From Actinomycetota bacterium (GTDB taxonomy: Bacteria; Actinomycetota; Actinomycetes; S36-B12), in contig CANJCG010000075.1 of NCBI GenBank assembly GCA_947472655.1, positions 1 through 7,771 of the forward strand: a stretch of DNA of 7,771 nt, read 5' to 3'. The notes below the pieces were generated by a model. That model was not told where the DNA came from, did not search any database, and was given only the letters and a program-made list of their open reading frames with translations. Below are positions 1 to 6,459 of this stretch, piece by piece (position 1 is the first letter of the stretch; every line of letters starts with the position of its first letter). The translations under genes were made by a program, and so were the position numbers.

Positions 1-1
1 C

Positions 2-721
2 CTTGACGAGGCAAGTAGTTTCCTCGTCGTTGCGGCGACCTTGCTCGATCTAAAAGCAGCTCGCCTGCTACCAAGCGGTGAAGTAGAAGACGAAGAAGAT
101 CTCGCTCTGCTTGAAGCTAGGGACTTATTGTTCGCACGACTTTTGCAATACCGCGCCTACAAAGAAGTATCAGCAATCTTTGCTGACCGGATGGCGCACG
201 CTAATAAGCGATTCCCTCGCACGGTGGGACTCGAAGCACATTTTGCTGCGCTCCTGCCTGAAGTCCTTCTTGGCTTAGGCCCAGATCAGTTTGCGGCGCT
301 TGCTGTTCGTGCCCTCGCGCCAAAAGTAGTCGAAGAAGTCTCGACCTCACACGCGCATGTGCAGCGAGTAAACGTTCAAGAGCAAGCATTGATCATTATT
401 GATCGACTTCGACGAGTGCGCACAAGCACTTTCCGAGCGCTCATAGCTGATTGCGACACCACGCTGCTTGTTGTTGGTCGTTTCCTAGCATTGCTCGACT
501 TGTATCGCGAGGCTGTTGTTGCTTTTGAACAGATAACGCCGCTCGGTGATCTTACGATTCGTTGGACAGGCAATGACGACGGTGAAATTACGATCACTGA
601 CGAGTTCGATGAAGAGCGTGAAGTTGATAGAAATGCTGTCGATGACCAAGACACTGATCAGATGCGTGTGCTTGAACCAGTAGGTAATGCAAGTGAGATT
701 GAGGAGCAAGGCAATGAGTGA
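2..721 (+). CDS. scpA: Segregation and condensation protein A (kleisin), 5' end missing
   Basis: ScpA is the kleisin subunit of the bacterial SMC-ScpAB condensin; it bridges the two SMC heads and binds ScpB, organising newly replicated origins. The frame is open from base 2, so the start codon and SMC-neck-binding N-terminus lie upstream of the window; 239 residues are visible. Recognisable blocks are FLVVAATLLDLKAARLLP (bases 20-73), the ARDLLFARLLQYRAYKEV helix that follows, and a C-terminal winged-helix region around TSTFRALIADC to LGDLTIRWTG (roughly bases 424-571). After that comes a 49-residue tail with 19 Asp/Glu and no Lys, which is longer than I expect for the family. The TGA stop (719-721) overlaps the scpB start by eight bases (ATGAGTGA), so the two partner subunits are probably translationally coupled. 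Identification is firm from sequence blocks and from the scpB neighbour. Confidence 0.95.
   Translation, partial: LDEASSFLVVAATLLDLKAARLLPSGEVEDEEDLALLEARDLLFARLLQYRAYKEVSAIFADRMAHANKRFPRTVGLEAHFAALLPEVLLGLGPDQFAALAVRALAPKVVEEVSTSHAHVQRVNVQEQALIIIDRLRRVRTSTFRALIADCDTTLLVVGRFLALLDLYREAVVAFEQITPLGDLTIRWTGNDDGEITITDEFDEEREVDRNAVDDQDTDQMRVLEPVGNASEIEEQGNE
701..706 (+). promoter_or_regulatory. Ribosome binding site that decides the scpB start
   Basis: GAGGAG lies seven bases before the ATG at 714. It supports that start over the in-frame ATG at 687, which would add nine residues and has no comparable site upstream. The site lies inside the last codons of scpA. Confidence 0.7.
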
Positions 722-1328
722 CGTGGAACGAGACGCGACTGAGCCAGAGCAAGAACCAGAAGAGCTTGGTGCGCCTAGTCTGTCTGCAGCGATTGAAGCC
801 TTGCTCTTGCTTGCAGATGAGCCCATGAGTGTCGTGTCTTTAGCCCAGGCAACTCGTCAAACAACGGATGAGGTCGATGCGACAGTTCGCGCTCTTGCGC
901 GGGAGTACGACGAATCAGTGCGTGGATTTGAATTGCGTGAAATCGCGGGCGGATGGCGCTACTACACACGCGCCGAGTGTTCGCCGCTGGTTGAGCGTTT
1001 CGTTCTTGATGGTCAACAAGCTCGCTTAACACAGGCTTCGCTAGAAACGCTGGCGGTGATTGCTTATCGCCAGCCCGTGACGCGCGGGCGAGTGAGTGCC
1101 GTTCGTGGAGTCAATGTCGATGGTGTTATTCGTACTTTGGTTGCCCGAGGTTTGATCGAAGAAGCTGGTCACGAACAGGAATCGCAAGCGATCTTGTATC
1201 GCACTACGTCGACCTTCTTGGAACGGCTCGGGATTGCGTCATTAGAAGACCTTCCACCTCTCGCAGAACATCTCCCGGATCTCGCTGATCAAGAGGACGT
1301 TCTCGACTCTGTCGCATTTGGTGACTAA
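714..1328 (+). CDS. scpB: Segregation and condensation protein B
   Basis: ScpB dimerises through winged-helix domains and clamps ScpA in the SMC condensin. The 204-residue protein has the family signature: a first winged helix at about residues 22-90 (LSAAIEALLLLADEPMSV onward) and a second at about 100-172. The second carries the hallmark ETLAVIAYRQPVTRGRV (111-127), RGVNVDGVIRTLVARGLIEE (131-150) and the closing LEDLPPL near 177-183. The start at 714 is chosen because of the GAGGAG seven bases upstream and the scpA overlap. The first 20 residues are acidic (eight Asp/Glu) and look disordered. Its stop TAA (1326-1328) shares its last A with the ATG of rluB. Length and order match actinobacterial scpB. 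Confidence 0.96.
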   Translation: MSDVERDATEPEQEPEELGAPSLSAAIEALLLLADEPMSVVSLAQATRQTTDEVDATVRALAREYDESVRGFELREIAGGWRYYTRAECSPLVERFVLDGQQARLTQASLETLAVIAYRQPVTRGRVSAVRGVNVDGVIRTLVARGLIEEAGHEQESQAILYRTTSTFLERLGIASLEDLPPLAEHLPDLADQEDVLDSVAFGD

Positions 1329-2059
1329 TGACTGAAACAGAAATTCGACTCCAAAAAGTTTTGGCGCAAGCTGGTATAGGTAGCCGGCGTCGTTGTGAGC
1401 AACTTATCGAGGAGGGGCGCGTAAGTGTCAACGGCGAAAGAGTAGTAGAGCAGGGAATGCGTGTTGACCCTGTGACGGCGATCGTCCACGTCAATGGCAA
1501 ACGCATACCGACAGCACCTGGCAACATCGTTCTGGTGATGAATAAGCCCCGCGGAGTAGTCACGACAATGAACGATGAGCAAGGCCGACCTTGTGTAGGT
1601 GACCTCATCGCAGACAGACCTGAGCGCCTTTTTTACATCGGCCGCCTCGATGCTGACACTGAAGGCTTACTCCTTTTAACGAATGATGGTGAACTGGCCA
1701 ACCGTGTTGGACACCCCTCGCACGGTGTGGATAAGACATATGTTGCGACCGTTTCCGGCACGGTAGTCCCGCAGGCCTTGCGCCGCCTAAGAGATGGCGT
1801 CGATCTGGACGACGGACCGATGAAGGTTGATTCAGTTCGAATCATTCAGCAGGCCAAGGATCGAGCGATGGTCGAGCTTGTCATCCATGAGGGCCGTAAC
1901 CGGATTATTCGCCGACTCATGGATGAGGTCGGATACCCAGTCATAGACCTCGTGCGAACAAGAATTGGGCCGCTCCACTTGGGAAACCTCAAGGCGGGGC
2001 AAATCAAAGAGCTCACAGGTACTGATTTACACGCCCTATATACGGCTGTTGGTCTGTAG
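1328..2059 (+). CDS. rluB: 23S rRNA pseudouridine synthase, RsuA/RluB/RluE family
   Basis: This enzyme isomerises a specific uridine to pseudouridine in ribosomal RNA; RluB acts on the 23S peptidyl-transferase region (position 2605 in E. coli). The 243-residue protein starts with an S4 RNA-binding domain (about residues 5-50: RLQKVLAQAGIGSRRRCEQL and GRVSVNG). The synthase domain follows, with the catalytic-loop motif GRLDADTEGLLLLTNDGELA at 105-124, where Asp108 is the expected catalytic aspartate. The other family motifs are MNKPRGVVTT (71-80), HPSHGVDKTYVA (129-140) and HEGRNRIIRRLMDEVGYPV (187-205). It overlaps scpB by one base (TAATG), with only a weak GGTGA just upstream. The family is certain. 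The exact target uridine is inferred from gene position beside scpB, where actinobacterial genes are usually called rluB. Confidence 0.94.
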   Translation: MTETEIRLQKVLAQAGIGSRRRCEQLIEEGRVSVNGERVVEQGMRVDPVTAIVHVNGKRIPTAPGNIVLVMNKPRGVVTTMNDEQGRPCVGDLIADRPERLFYIGRLDADTEGLLLLTNDGELANRVGHPSHGVDKTYVATVSGTVVPQALRRLRDGVDLDDGPMKVDSVRIIQQAKDRAMVELVIHEGRNRIIRRLMDEVGYPVIDLVRTRIGPLHLGNLKAGQIKELTGTDLHALYTAVGL

Positions 2060-2068
2060 GCTCTGCTG

Positions 2069-2428
2069 ATGATGCGCGCGATACGTGGAGCGGTATGCCT
2101 GAAAGCAGACGATGCCGACGAGATGCTGGAAGCAGTGGGCGAGATGCTCACCGCGATTCTGGAACGCAATCAGATCACAACTGATGATCTCGTGAGCGTT
2201 CTTTTCACCTGTACGCCGGATATTCATTGTGGTTTCCCCGCTCGTGCTGCACGTGAGTTTGGCTTCGGTGATGTTCCGTTGATGTGTGCCCAGGAAATTG
2301 ACGTTGCCGGAGCGCTAAGCCTCACAGTACGAGTGATGCTGTATGCCGATATCGATACACCGCGGGATGACATCAGGCATGTATACCTACGCGGGGCTCA
2401 AGTTCTTCGCCCGGATGTTAAATCGTGA
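2069..2428 (+). CDS. aroH: Chorismate mutase, AroH class
   Basis: Converts chorismate to prephenate, the branch step to phenylalanine and tyrosine. At 119 residues it is the trimeric AroH type, not the all-helical AroQ type. By alignment from memory with the Bacillus subtilis enzyme, the active-site residues are all kept: Arg6, Arg62, Cys73, Glu76, Arg88, Tyr106 and Arg114 (B. subtilis 7, 63, 75, 78, 90, 108 and 116). Supporting blocks are IRGAV (5-9), TPDIHCGFPARAAREFG (49-65), CAQEIDVAGAL (73-83) and RHVYLRGAQVLRPD (103-116). It follows rluB after nine bases. Two adjacent ATGs (2069, 2072) could start it, and no strong ribosome site is seen, so start choice may be off by one residue. Its stop is embedded in the tyrA start (GTGA). 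The protein looks monofunctional and has no regulatory domain, so feedback control presumably falls on TyrA or elsewhere. Confidence 0.95.
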   Translation: MMRAIRGAVCLKADDADEMLEAVGEMLTAILERNQITTDDLVSVLFTCTPDIHCGFPARAAREFGFGDVPLMCAQEIDVAGALSLTVRVMLYADIDTPRDDIRHVYLRGAQVLRPDVKS

Positions 2429-3543
2429 CTTCTACGCCTCCAATTGCTGTGGTTGGTCCCGTTCTAGTTATTGGTACCGGACTTATTGGCACTTCTATCG
2501 CCCTCGCACTTACTCGTGCTGGCGTTCAGGTTGCATTGGATGATGTTGACGCTGAGCAGCTCAAACTGGCAGTAACTATGGGTGCAGGAACAGTACTGGG
2601 GGATGCTCAATCCCAACTTCCACCATCGACCATCGTTGTTGTCGCAGTCCCGCCAAGGTTTGCATCAGCCGTAATTGCTCAGGCCAGTAAGGATTTCCCA
2701 ACAGCCACGATTACGGATGTCACAAGTGTGAAATCTGGAGTCCTTCAGCGGGCGATCGCTTTGGGGGCAGATAAATATCGGCTGGTGGGTGGTCATCCGA
2801 TGGCAGGGCGAGAAGTCTCAGGAGCAGTGGGCGCGCGTAAAGACCTTTTCGATGATCGCCTTTGGATTGTTAGCCCATTGTCTGAATCGGGAGCTTCGCA
2901 CTACGAAAATGTAAGGAATCTGGCGATTACTTGTGGTGCTGTGCCAATAGAGATGTCACCGCAAGAACATGATGAAGCAGTTGCTTTAGTTTCGCATGCT
3001 CCTCAGGTGATCAGCAGCGCTCTGGCAGCGCAGCTGCTCCCTGCGCATGCAAACCATATTGCTGTTGCTGGTCAAGGATTGCGAGACATGACGCGCATTG
3101 CAGCATCCGACAGTTCTCTATGGGTGGATATCTTGAGCGAGAATGCTGGGCCTGTCTCAGAAGTCATTAGTGAGGTCGTGCGTGAATTACAAGAAGTGCT
3201 GCAGGTGCTCCAAGAATTAGCGGGTGGCGATCAAGATCACGAAGAAATAATTGACGCGACCTTGAAAGCGGGCGTGAAAGGTCGCGCCAGAATTCCTGGT
3301 CGCCATGGCAATATTGAAGCACCGTTTATTGAAGTTGCTGTACTAATAGAAGATAAGCCAGGCGAGCTTGCGCGACTCTTTGTTGCAGCAGGCGACGCCG
3401 GAGTCAACCTTGAAGATGTGCGCATTGAGCATGTGTTGGGTAAGCCAAGCGGGCTCGTCGAATTATCGGTTAAGCCAGAAGTAGCAAATGACCTCGTTCA
3501 CAAGCTTTCTCTCCGCGGTTTTGATGTGCGAGGGTCGGCGTGA
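2425..3543 (+). CDS. tyrA: Prephenate dehydrogenase with C-terminal ACT domain
   Basis: Oxidatively decarboxylates prephenate (or arogenate) with NAD(P)+ on the way to tyrosine, directly after the aroH step. The 372-residue protein opens with a Rossmann fold: GTGLIGTS at 17-24 and an acidic end of the second strand (Asp39/Asp40), which favours NAD+. Next come TDVTSVKS (97-104) and GGHPMAGREVSGA (122-134). The helical dimerisation half has VSHAPQ (189-194) and GLRDMTRIAASD (218-229). Ser101, His124 and His191 fit the conserved catalytic and substrate residues of the family. An ACT domain covers about 302-370 (VAVLIEDKPGELARLF and GVNLEDVRIEH), which suggests allosteric control by tyrosine or another amino acid. 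The GTG start overlaps the aroH stop as GTGA, with no good ribosome site, so reinitiation is likely. Whether prephenate or arogenate is preferred cannot be read from the sequence. Confidence 0.95.
   Translation: MTSTPPIAVVGPVLVIGTGLIGTSIALALTRAGVQVALDDVDAEQLKLAVTMGAGTVLGDAQSQLPPSTIVVVAVPPRFASAVIAQASKDFPTATITDVTSVKSGVLQRAIALGADKYRLVGGHPMAGREVSGAVGARKDLFDDRLWIVSPLSESGASHYENVRNLAITCGAVPIEMSPQEHDEAVALVSHAPQVISSALAAQLLPAHANHIAVAGQGLRDMTRIAASDSSLWVDILSENAGPVSEVISEVVRELQEVLQVLQELAGGDQDHEEIIDATLKAGVKGRARIPGRHGNIEAPFIEVAVLIEDKPGELARLFVAAGDAGVNLEDVRIEHVLGKPSGLVELSVKPEVANDLVHKLSLRGFDVRGSA
3530..3534 (+). promoter_or_regulatory. Ribosome binding site for cmk
   Basis: GAGGG ends five bases before the GTG at 3540, within the last codons of tyrA. 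Of the three GTGA junctions here, this is the only one with a recognisable purine-rich site, which supports the GTG start of cmk. Confidence 0.6.
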
Positions 3544-4232
3544 GGCCAATTATTATCGCCGTTGATGGACCGGCAGGTTCAGGAAAATCGAGCGTATGTA
3601 AAGGCTGTGCGGAGAAGCTTGGCTGGCGGTACCTCGACACTGGAGCGATGTATCGCGCTATGACCTGGGCAGTTTTAGAAGCGGGCATTGATCCTCTAAA
3701 TATAGATTCAGTTATTGCGTTTGCGAAGACAATAAACATCATGAGTGGATTAGATCCTCAGTCACCCAGTATTCATGTTGATGGCAAGGATGTGAGCGGA
3801 TCTATTCGTGAAGCAAGAGTCACAGATTCGGTAAGTGCGGTCAGCGCAATTCCACAGATTCGTGAGTTACTCGTACAGCAACAACGTGATGAGGCGCGAA
3901 AAGCACTGCAGTCAGGCACTGGAATCGTGGTCGAAGGTCGGGATATCACCACCGTGGTGCTACCCAATGCCCAGTTGAAAGTTTTCTTAACCGCCTCTGC
4001 AGAAGTCAGAGCCCTTCGTCGAGCGAAAGAAGAAGCGGGGGCTGCATTCGCGAGTCAACAAGCGGTGACTGAAACACAAATCGCTTTGCAGCGACGAGAC
4101 CACTTGGACTCAACTCGTGCCGCCAGCCCGCTGAAGCAGGCCCCCGATGCCAGTGAAATCGATACGAGTGACTTAACTCTGGCTGAAGTGATTCAAGAAG
4201 TCGTTAATCGTGCGCAAGCCGTAACGCAGTGA
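3540..4232 (+). CDS. cmk: Cytidylate kinase (CMP/dCMP kinase)
   Basis: Phosphorylates CMP and dCMP with ATP to the diphosphates, feeding RNA, DNA and CDP-lipid precursor pools. The 230-residue protein has the full family pattern. The P-loop is DGPAGSGKSS (9-18), and LDTGAMYRAMTWA (32-44) is the NMP-binding helix. A CMP-binding insert around 70-110 includes IREARVTDSVSAVSAIPQIR (89-108). VEGRDITTVVLPNA (131-144) follows, and the lid and C-terminal part includes RRDHLDSTRAASPL (185-198), with the arginines and DS..R..SPL typical of bacterial Cmk. The start is GTG at 3540, overlapping the tyrA stop by four bases (GTGA), with GAGGG five bases upstream. Its stop overlaps the next gene the same way. 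Length is normal for the family and nothing is missing. Confidence 0.97.
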   Translation: MRPIIIAVDGPAGSGKSSVCKGCAEKLGWRYLDTGAMYRAMTWAVLEAGIDPLNIDSVIAFAKTINIMSGLDPQSPSIHVDGKDVSGSIREARVTDSVSAVSAIPQIRELLVQQQRDEARKALQSGTGIVVEGRDITTVVLPNAQLKVFLTASAEVRALRRAKEEAGAAFASQQAVTETQIALQRRDHLDSTRAASPLKQAPDASEIDTSDLTLAEVIQEVVNRAQAVTQ

Positions 4233-4798
4233 TTGGTTTTTCTCGCGCCGCAACTTTTCGTAATTTGAGCGGCCCGGCACTCAAAGCGCTCTACAACATC
4301 CACGAGCAAGGCCGCGACCTCGTGCCCGTTTCTGGACCTTTAATCCTTCTGATAGACGGCGAAGGGCTCCTGGTTGTTCCGATCGTAAAAGCGCTGACCC
4401 CCCGGCCAGTTCATGTCGTCGTCGGCGGGGCCTTGGGGCAGGTTCTGGCAGGCCATTCCAGTGGTTTAGGGGGAGATCTCACATTAGTTTCACCCGGATT
4501 TGAAGCAACGCAAGCGGCACTTTCCCTACTGCAGAATGGGCAAGCAGTCGGGATCATGAGTGATTTTTCCTCGTTGGGGTACCTCGTGGCCATGACTGGA
4601 GCCAGGGTTTTGCCAGTGGTCATCACTGGCGCCGGTGGCAAGGTGGCGACCGACCCGCCAAGACCACGTTCAAAAGTCGGTATCCTTTACGAAGCACCCC
4701 TTCATATTTCGCCGAATGGCGATCCTTGTGCGCTAGCCACCCTCCAGCAGGTAGGCGAACAGGTGCGCCAAGCTCGAGTAGATGCTCGAACGAACTGA
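4229..4798 (+). CDS. PlsC-like acyltransferase-fold protein lacking the catalytic motifs
   Basis: In related actinobacteria a 1-acylglycerol-3-phosphate acyltransferase (PlsC family) sits between cmk and der. This 189-residue product aligns with it in layout: PVSGPLILLI (33-42) corresponds to the strand before block I, ATQAALSLLQNGQAVGIM (93-110) to the helix and strand before block III, and ARVLPVVITGAGG (125-137) to the block IV VPVVPVAITG. The hallmark residues are not there. The HX4D pair falls on Gly44 and Val49 within LIDGEGLLVVP. The phosphate-binding DR of block II falls near Val87-Ser88 (TLVSPG). FPEGTR of block III reads MSDFSS (110-115). The reading frame is intact and embedded in the operon by GTGA overlap with cmk, so it is probably expressed, not decaying. 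I infer a catalytically dead paralogue or a new role, such as lipid or protein binding. No ribosome site is seen; the GTG start is inferred from the overlap. Confidence 0.75.
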   Translation: MIGFSRAATFRNLSGPALKALYNIHEQGRDLVPVSGPLILLIDGEGLLVVPIVKALTPRPVHVVVGGALGQVLAGHSSGLGGDLTLVSPGFEATQAALSLLQNGQAVGIMSDFSSLGYLVAMTGARVLPVVITGAGGKVATDPPRPRSKVGILYEAPLHISPNGDPCALATLQQVGEQVRQARVDARTN

Positions 4799-4805
4799 CG
4801 AAAGC

Positions 4806-4810
4806 AGGAA
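4806..4810 (+). promoter_or_regulatory. Probable ribosome binding site for der
   Basis: AGGAA ends four bases before the ATG at 4815. It favours that start over the in-frame ATG at 4782, which would lie inside the previous gene and has no purine-rich site at a proper distance. The spacing is slightly short. Confidence 0.45.
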
Positions 4811-4814
4811 TGGC

Positions 4815-6320
4815 ATGACTGACGGTTGGGTTTCCATTGATGGGGACGAAGACGACGTCGACCTGCCCGCTTTCGATGAGGCAGATGAGGAGGGCGATGC
4901 ATTTGCCGACGAGGCAGTGCTGGCGCGTGCGCTTGCAGCCGCACGAGCAGAATTCGGCGAATTCGACGAGGATTTAGCCGATCTCACCCAAGTCTCAAAC
5001 ACAGCAGGCTGGCCAGTGCTTGCAGTTGTTGGCCGTCCAAACGTAGGCAAATCAACGCTGGTGAATCGCATTATTGGTCGCCGCGAAGCAGTTGTCGAGG
5101 ATCTTCCTGGAGTTACTCGAGATCGGGTGACGTACGAAGCAGACTGGAACGGAAAGCGCTTCATTTTGATTGACACAGGTGGCTGGGATGTCAAAGTAAA
5201 AGGAATGGCAGCAGCAATTGCCGCGCAAGCAGAGCGGGCAATCAATGATGCCGATGCGGTTGCGTTCGTCGTTGACGCGATGGTGGGCGCCACAGCTACC
5301 GACGAAGCTGTCGTTGAAGTTCTGCGTCGCTCAGGTAAGCCAGTTATTTTGGTTGCAAACAAAGCCGATGATGCACAATTGGAAAATGAAGCAACATCCC
5401 TTTGGTCACTTGGCCTAGGTCAGCCTTTCCCAGTTTCGGCGCAGCATGGCCGAGGCTCAGGAGACTTGCTCGACGAAGTTGTCCGCGTATTGCCAGAGGA
5501 AGGCCATGGCCGGATGCGTGGAGCTGGGCCGCGCCGCGTAGCACTGCTTGGAAAGCCCAATGTGGGTAAGTCATCGTTGTTGAACGCTCTGGCGGGTTCG
5601 GAACGAGTTGTCGTTGACTCTGTTGCTGGCACAACCGTTGACCCAGTAGACGAGTTAGTTCAGCTCAAAGACAAGTGGTGGTGGTTTGTTGACACCGCGG
5701 GCATTCGTCGACGTGCCAAGGAAGCAAGCGGCCACGAGTACTACGCGACATTACGCACTGCCGCGGCTCTTGATCGGGCCGAAGTCGCACTCATTCTTAT
5801 CGATGCGTCTGAGCCGATTAGCGAGCAAGACGTTCGCATCATTTCGATGGCTGAAGAGGCTGGTAGGTCAATTGTTATTGCGTATAACAAGTGGGATCTC
5901 ACCGATGAAGAACGCCGCCACTACCTTGAACGAGAAATTGATCGCGACCTTGTTCAGATTCCATGGGCGCCGCACGTCAACGTCTCAGCGAAGACTGGCA
6001 GGCATATAGAACGGCTTGAGGTGGCAATTGAGACTGCTTTGGCAGGATGGGAAACCAGAGTTTCAACTGGGCGCCTGAATCAGTTCTTGGCGGCTATCGT
6101 GCAGTCAAACCCTCATCCAATTCGTGGTGGCAGGCAGCCTCGAATTCTGTTTGGTGCCCAGGTTGCGACGAGCCCACCAACGTTTGCCCTTTTTACTACC
6201 GGATTCTTAGAAGCGGGCTATCGACGCTTTATTGAGCGTCGCCTGCGTGAGGAATATGGGTTTGAGGGCACACCTATTCGCATCATGATGCGTGTACGCG
6301 AAAAGCGCTCACGTAAATAG
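4815..6320 (+). CDS. der: Ribosome assembly GTPase Der (EngA), tandem GTPase domains
   Basis: Der is an essential GTPase that binds the maturing 50S subunit. From ATG 4815 it has 501 residues. GTPase domain 1 has GRPNVGKST (73-81), GVTRD (99-103), DTGG (120-123), NKAD (182-185) and SAQHGRG (208-214). Domain 2 has GKPNVGKSS (246-254), TTVDPVDE (273-280), DTAG (293-296), NKWD (358-361) and SAKTG (391-395). A C-terminal KH-like domain (about 414-499) includes the usual SNPHPIRGGRQPRI (431-444) and ends in a basic tail. All nucleotide-binding motifs are intact. The roughly 65 residues before domain 1 are strongly acidic with no lysine, a longer leader than I recall for mycobacterial Der. It begins 16 bases after the PlsC-like gene ends; an alternative ATG at 4782 would add 11 residues and overlap that gene. 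It is the last gene of the plus-strand run before a 139-base gap. Confidence 0.97.
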   Translation: MTDGWVSIDGDEDDVDLPAFDEADEEGDAFADEAVLARALAAARAEFGEFDEDLADLTQVSNTAGWPVLAVVGRPNVGKSTLVNRIIGRREAVVEDLPGVTRDRVTYEADWNGKRFILIDTGGWDVKVKGMAAAIAAQAERAINDADAVAFVVDAMVGATATDEAVVEVLRRSGKPVILVANKADDAQLENEATSLWSLGLGQPFPVSAQHGRGSGDLLDEVVRVLPEEGHGRMRGAGPRRVALLGKPNVGKSSLLNALAGSERVVVDSVAGTTVDPVDELVQLKDKWWWFVDTAGIRRRAKEASGHEYYATLRTAAALDRAEVALILIDASEPISEQDVRIISMAEEAGRSIVIAYNKWDLTDEERRHYLEREIDRDLVQIPWAPHVNVSAKTGRHIERLEVAIETALAGWETRVSTGRLNQFLAAIVQSNPHPIRGGRQPRILFGAQVATSPPTFALFTTGFLEAGYRRFIERRLREEYGFEGTPIRIMMRVREKRSRK

Positions 6321-6331
6321 TTGCGTGCTGC

Positions 6332-6360
6332 CTGCATGGAATTTGTTTGTACTTATGCAG
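6332..6360. repeat. Inverted repeat shortly after der, possible transcript-end hairpin
   Basis: CTGCAT (6332-6337) is matched by ATGCAG (6355-6360); two further G-U pairs can extend the stem to eight, with a loop of about 13 bases. It begins 12 bases after the der stop. No U-tract follows, so it is not a classical intrinsic terminator. It might still protect or end the transcript, or be chance in a 139-base gap. Confidence 0.3.
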
Positions 6361-6417
6361 AAATCAGTTGTCCAGTGTTTATATGGATGGCACCATCGCG
6401 TAAATCGCACCAAACCA

Positions 6418-6448
6418 GAGCCGAAGCACTGGGACATCGCTTACGCTC
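6418..6448. repeat. Imperfect inverted repeat upstream of the 6460 gene
   Basis: GAGCCGAAGC (6418-6427) and GCTTACGCTC (6439-6448) pair at eight of ten positions around an 11-base loop. The right arm ends just before AGGG (6451-6454) and the ATG at 6460. It could be an operator or a leader hairpin affecting translation of the downstream gene. No U-tract follows. The rest of the 6321-6459 gap shows no promoter or RNA gene that I can defend. Confidence 0.3.
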
Positions 6449-6459
6449 GTAGGGTGAGA

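Noticed and set aside
687..713. Upstream in-frame start for scpB
   Set aside because: The ATG at 714 has GAGGAG at good spacing and matches the usual overlap with scpA; the extra nine residues do not resemble ScpB.
485..826. A 113-residue minus-strand frame across the scpA/scpB junction
   Set aside because: It is antisense to two well-identified genes and its product shows no domain or coherent membrane topology.
4782..4814. Upstream in-frame start for der overlapping the PlsC-like gene
   Set aside because: No ribosome site is placed for it, while AGGAA precedes the ATG at 4815. Kept only as an alternative.
4733..5362. A 209-residue open frame on the minus strand opposite der and the PlsC-like gene
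   Set aside because: It is a Ser/Ala/Thr-rich low-complexity translation lying antisense to the strongly supported der P-loop domain; it looks like a by-product of der codon usage.
6321..6459. Possible tRNA or promoter in the gap after der
   Set aside because: No GTTCGAATC-type T-arm, cloverleaf or CCA-end pattern was found. TANNNT-like hexamers such as TACGCT (6442-6447) and TAGGGT (6450-6455) lack a -35 partner at 16-18 bases.
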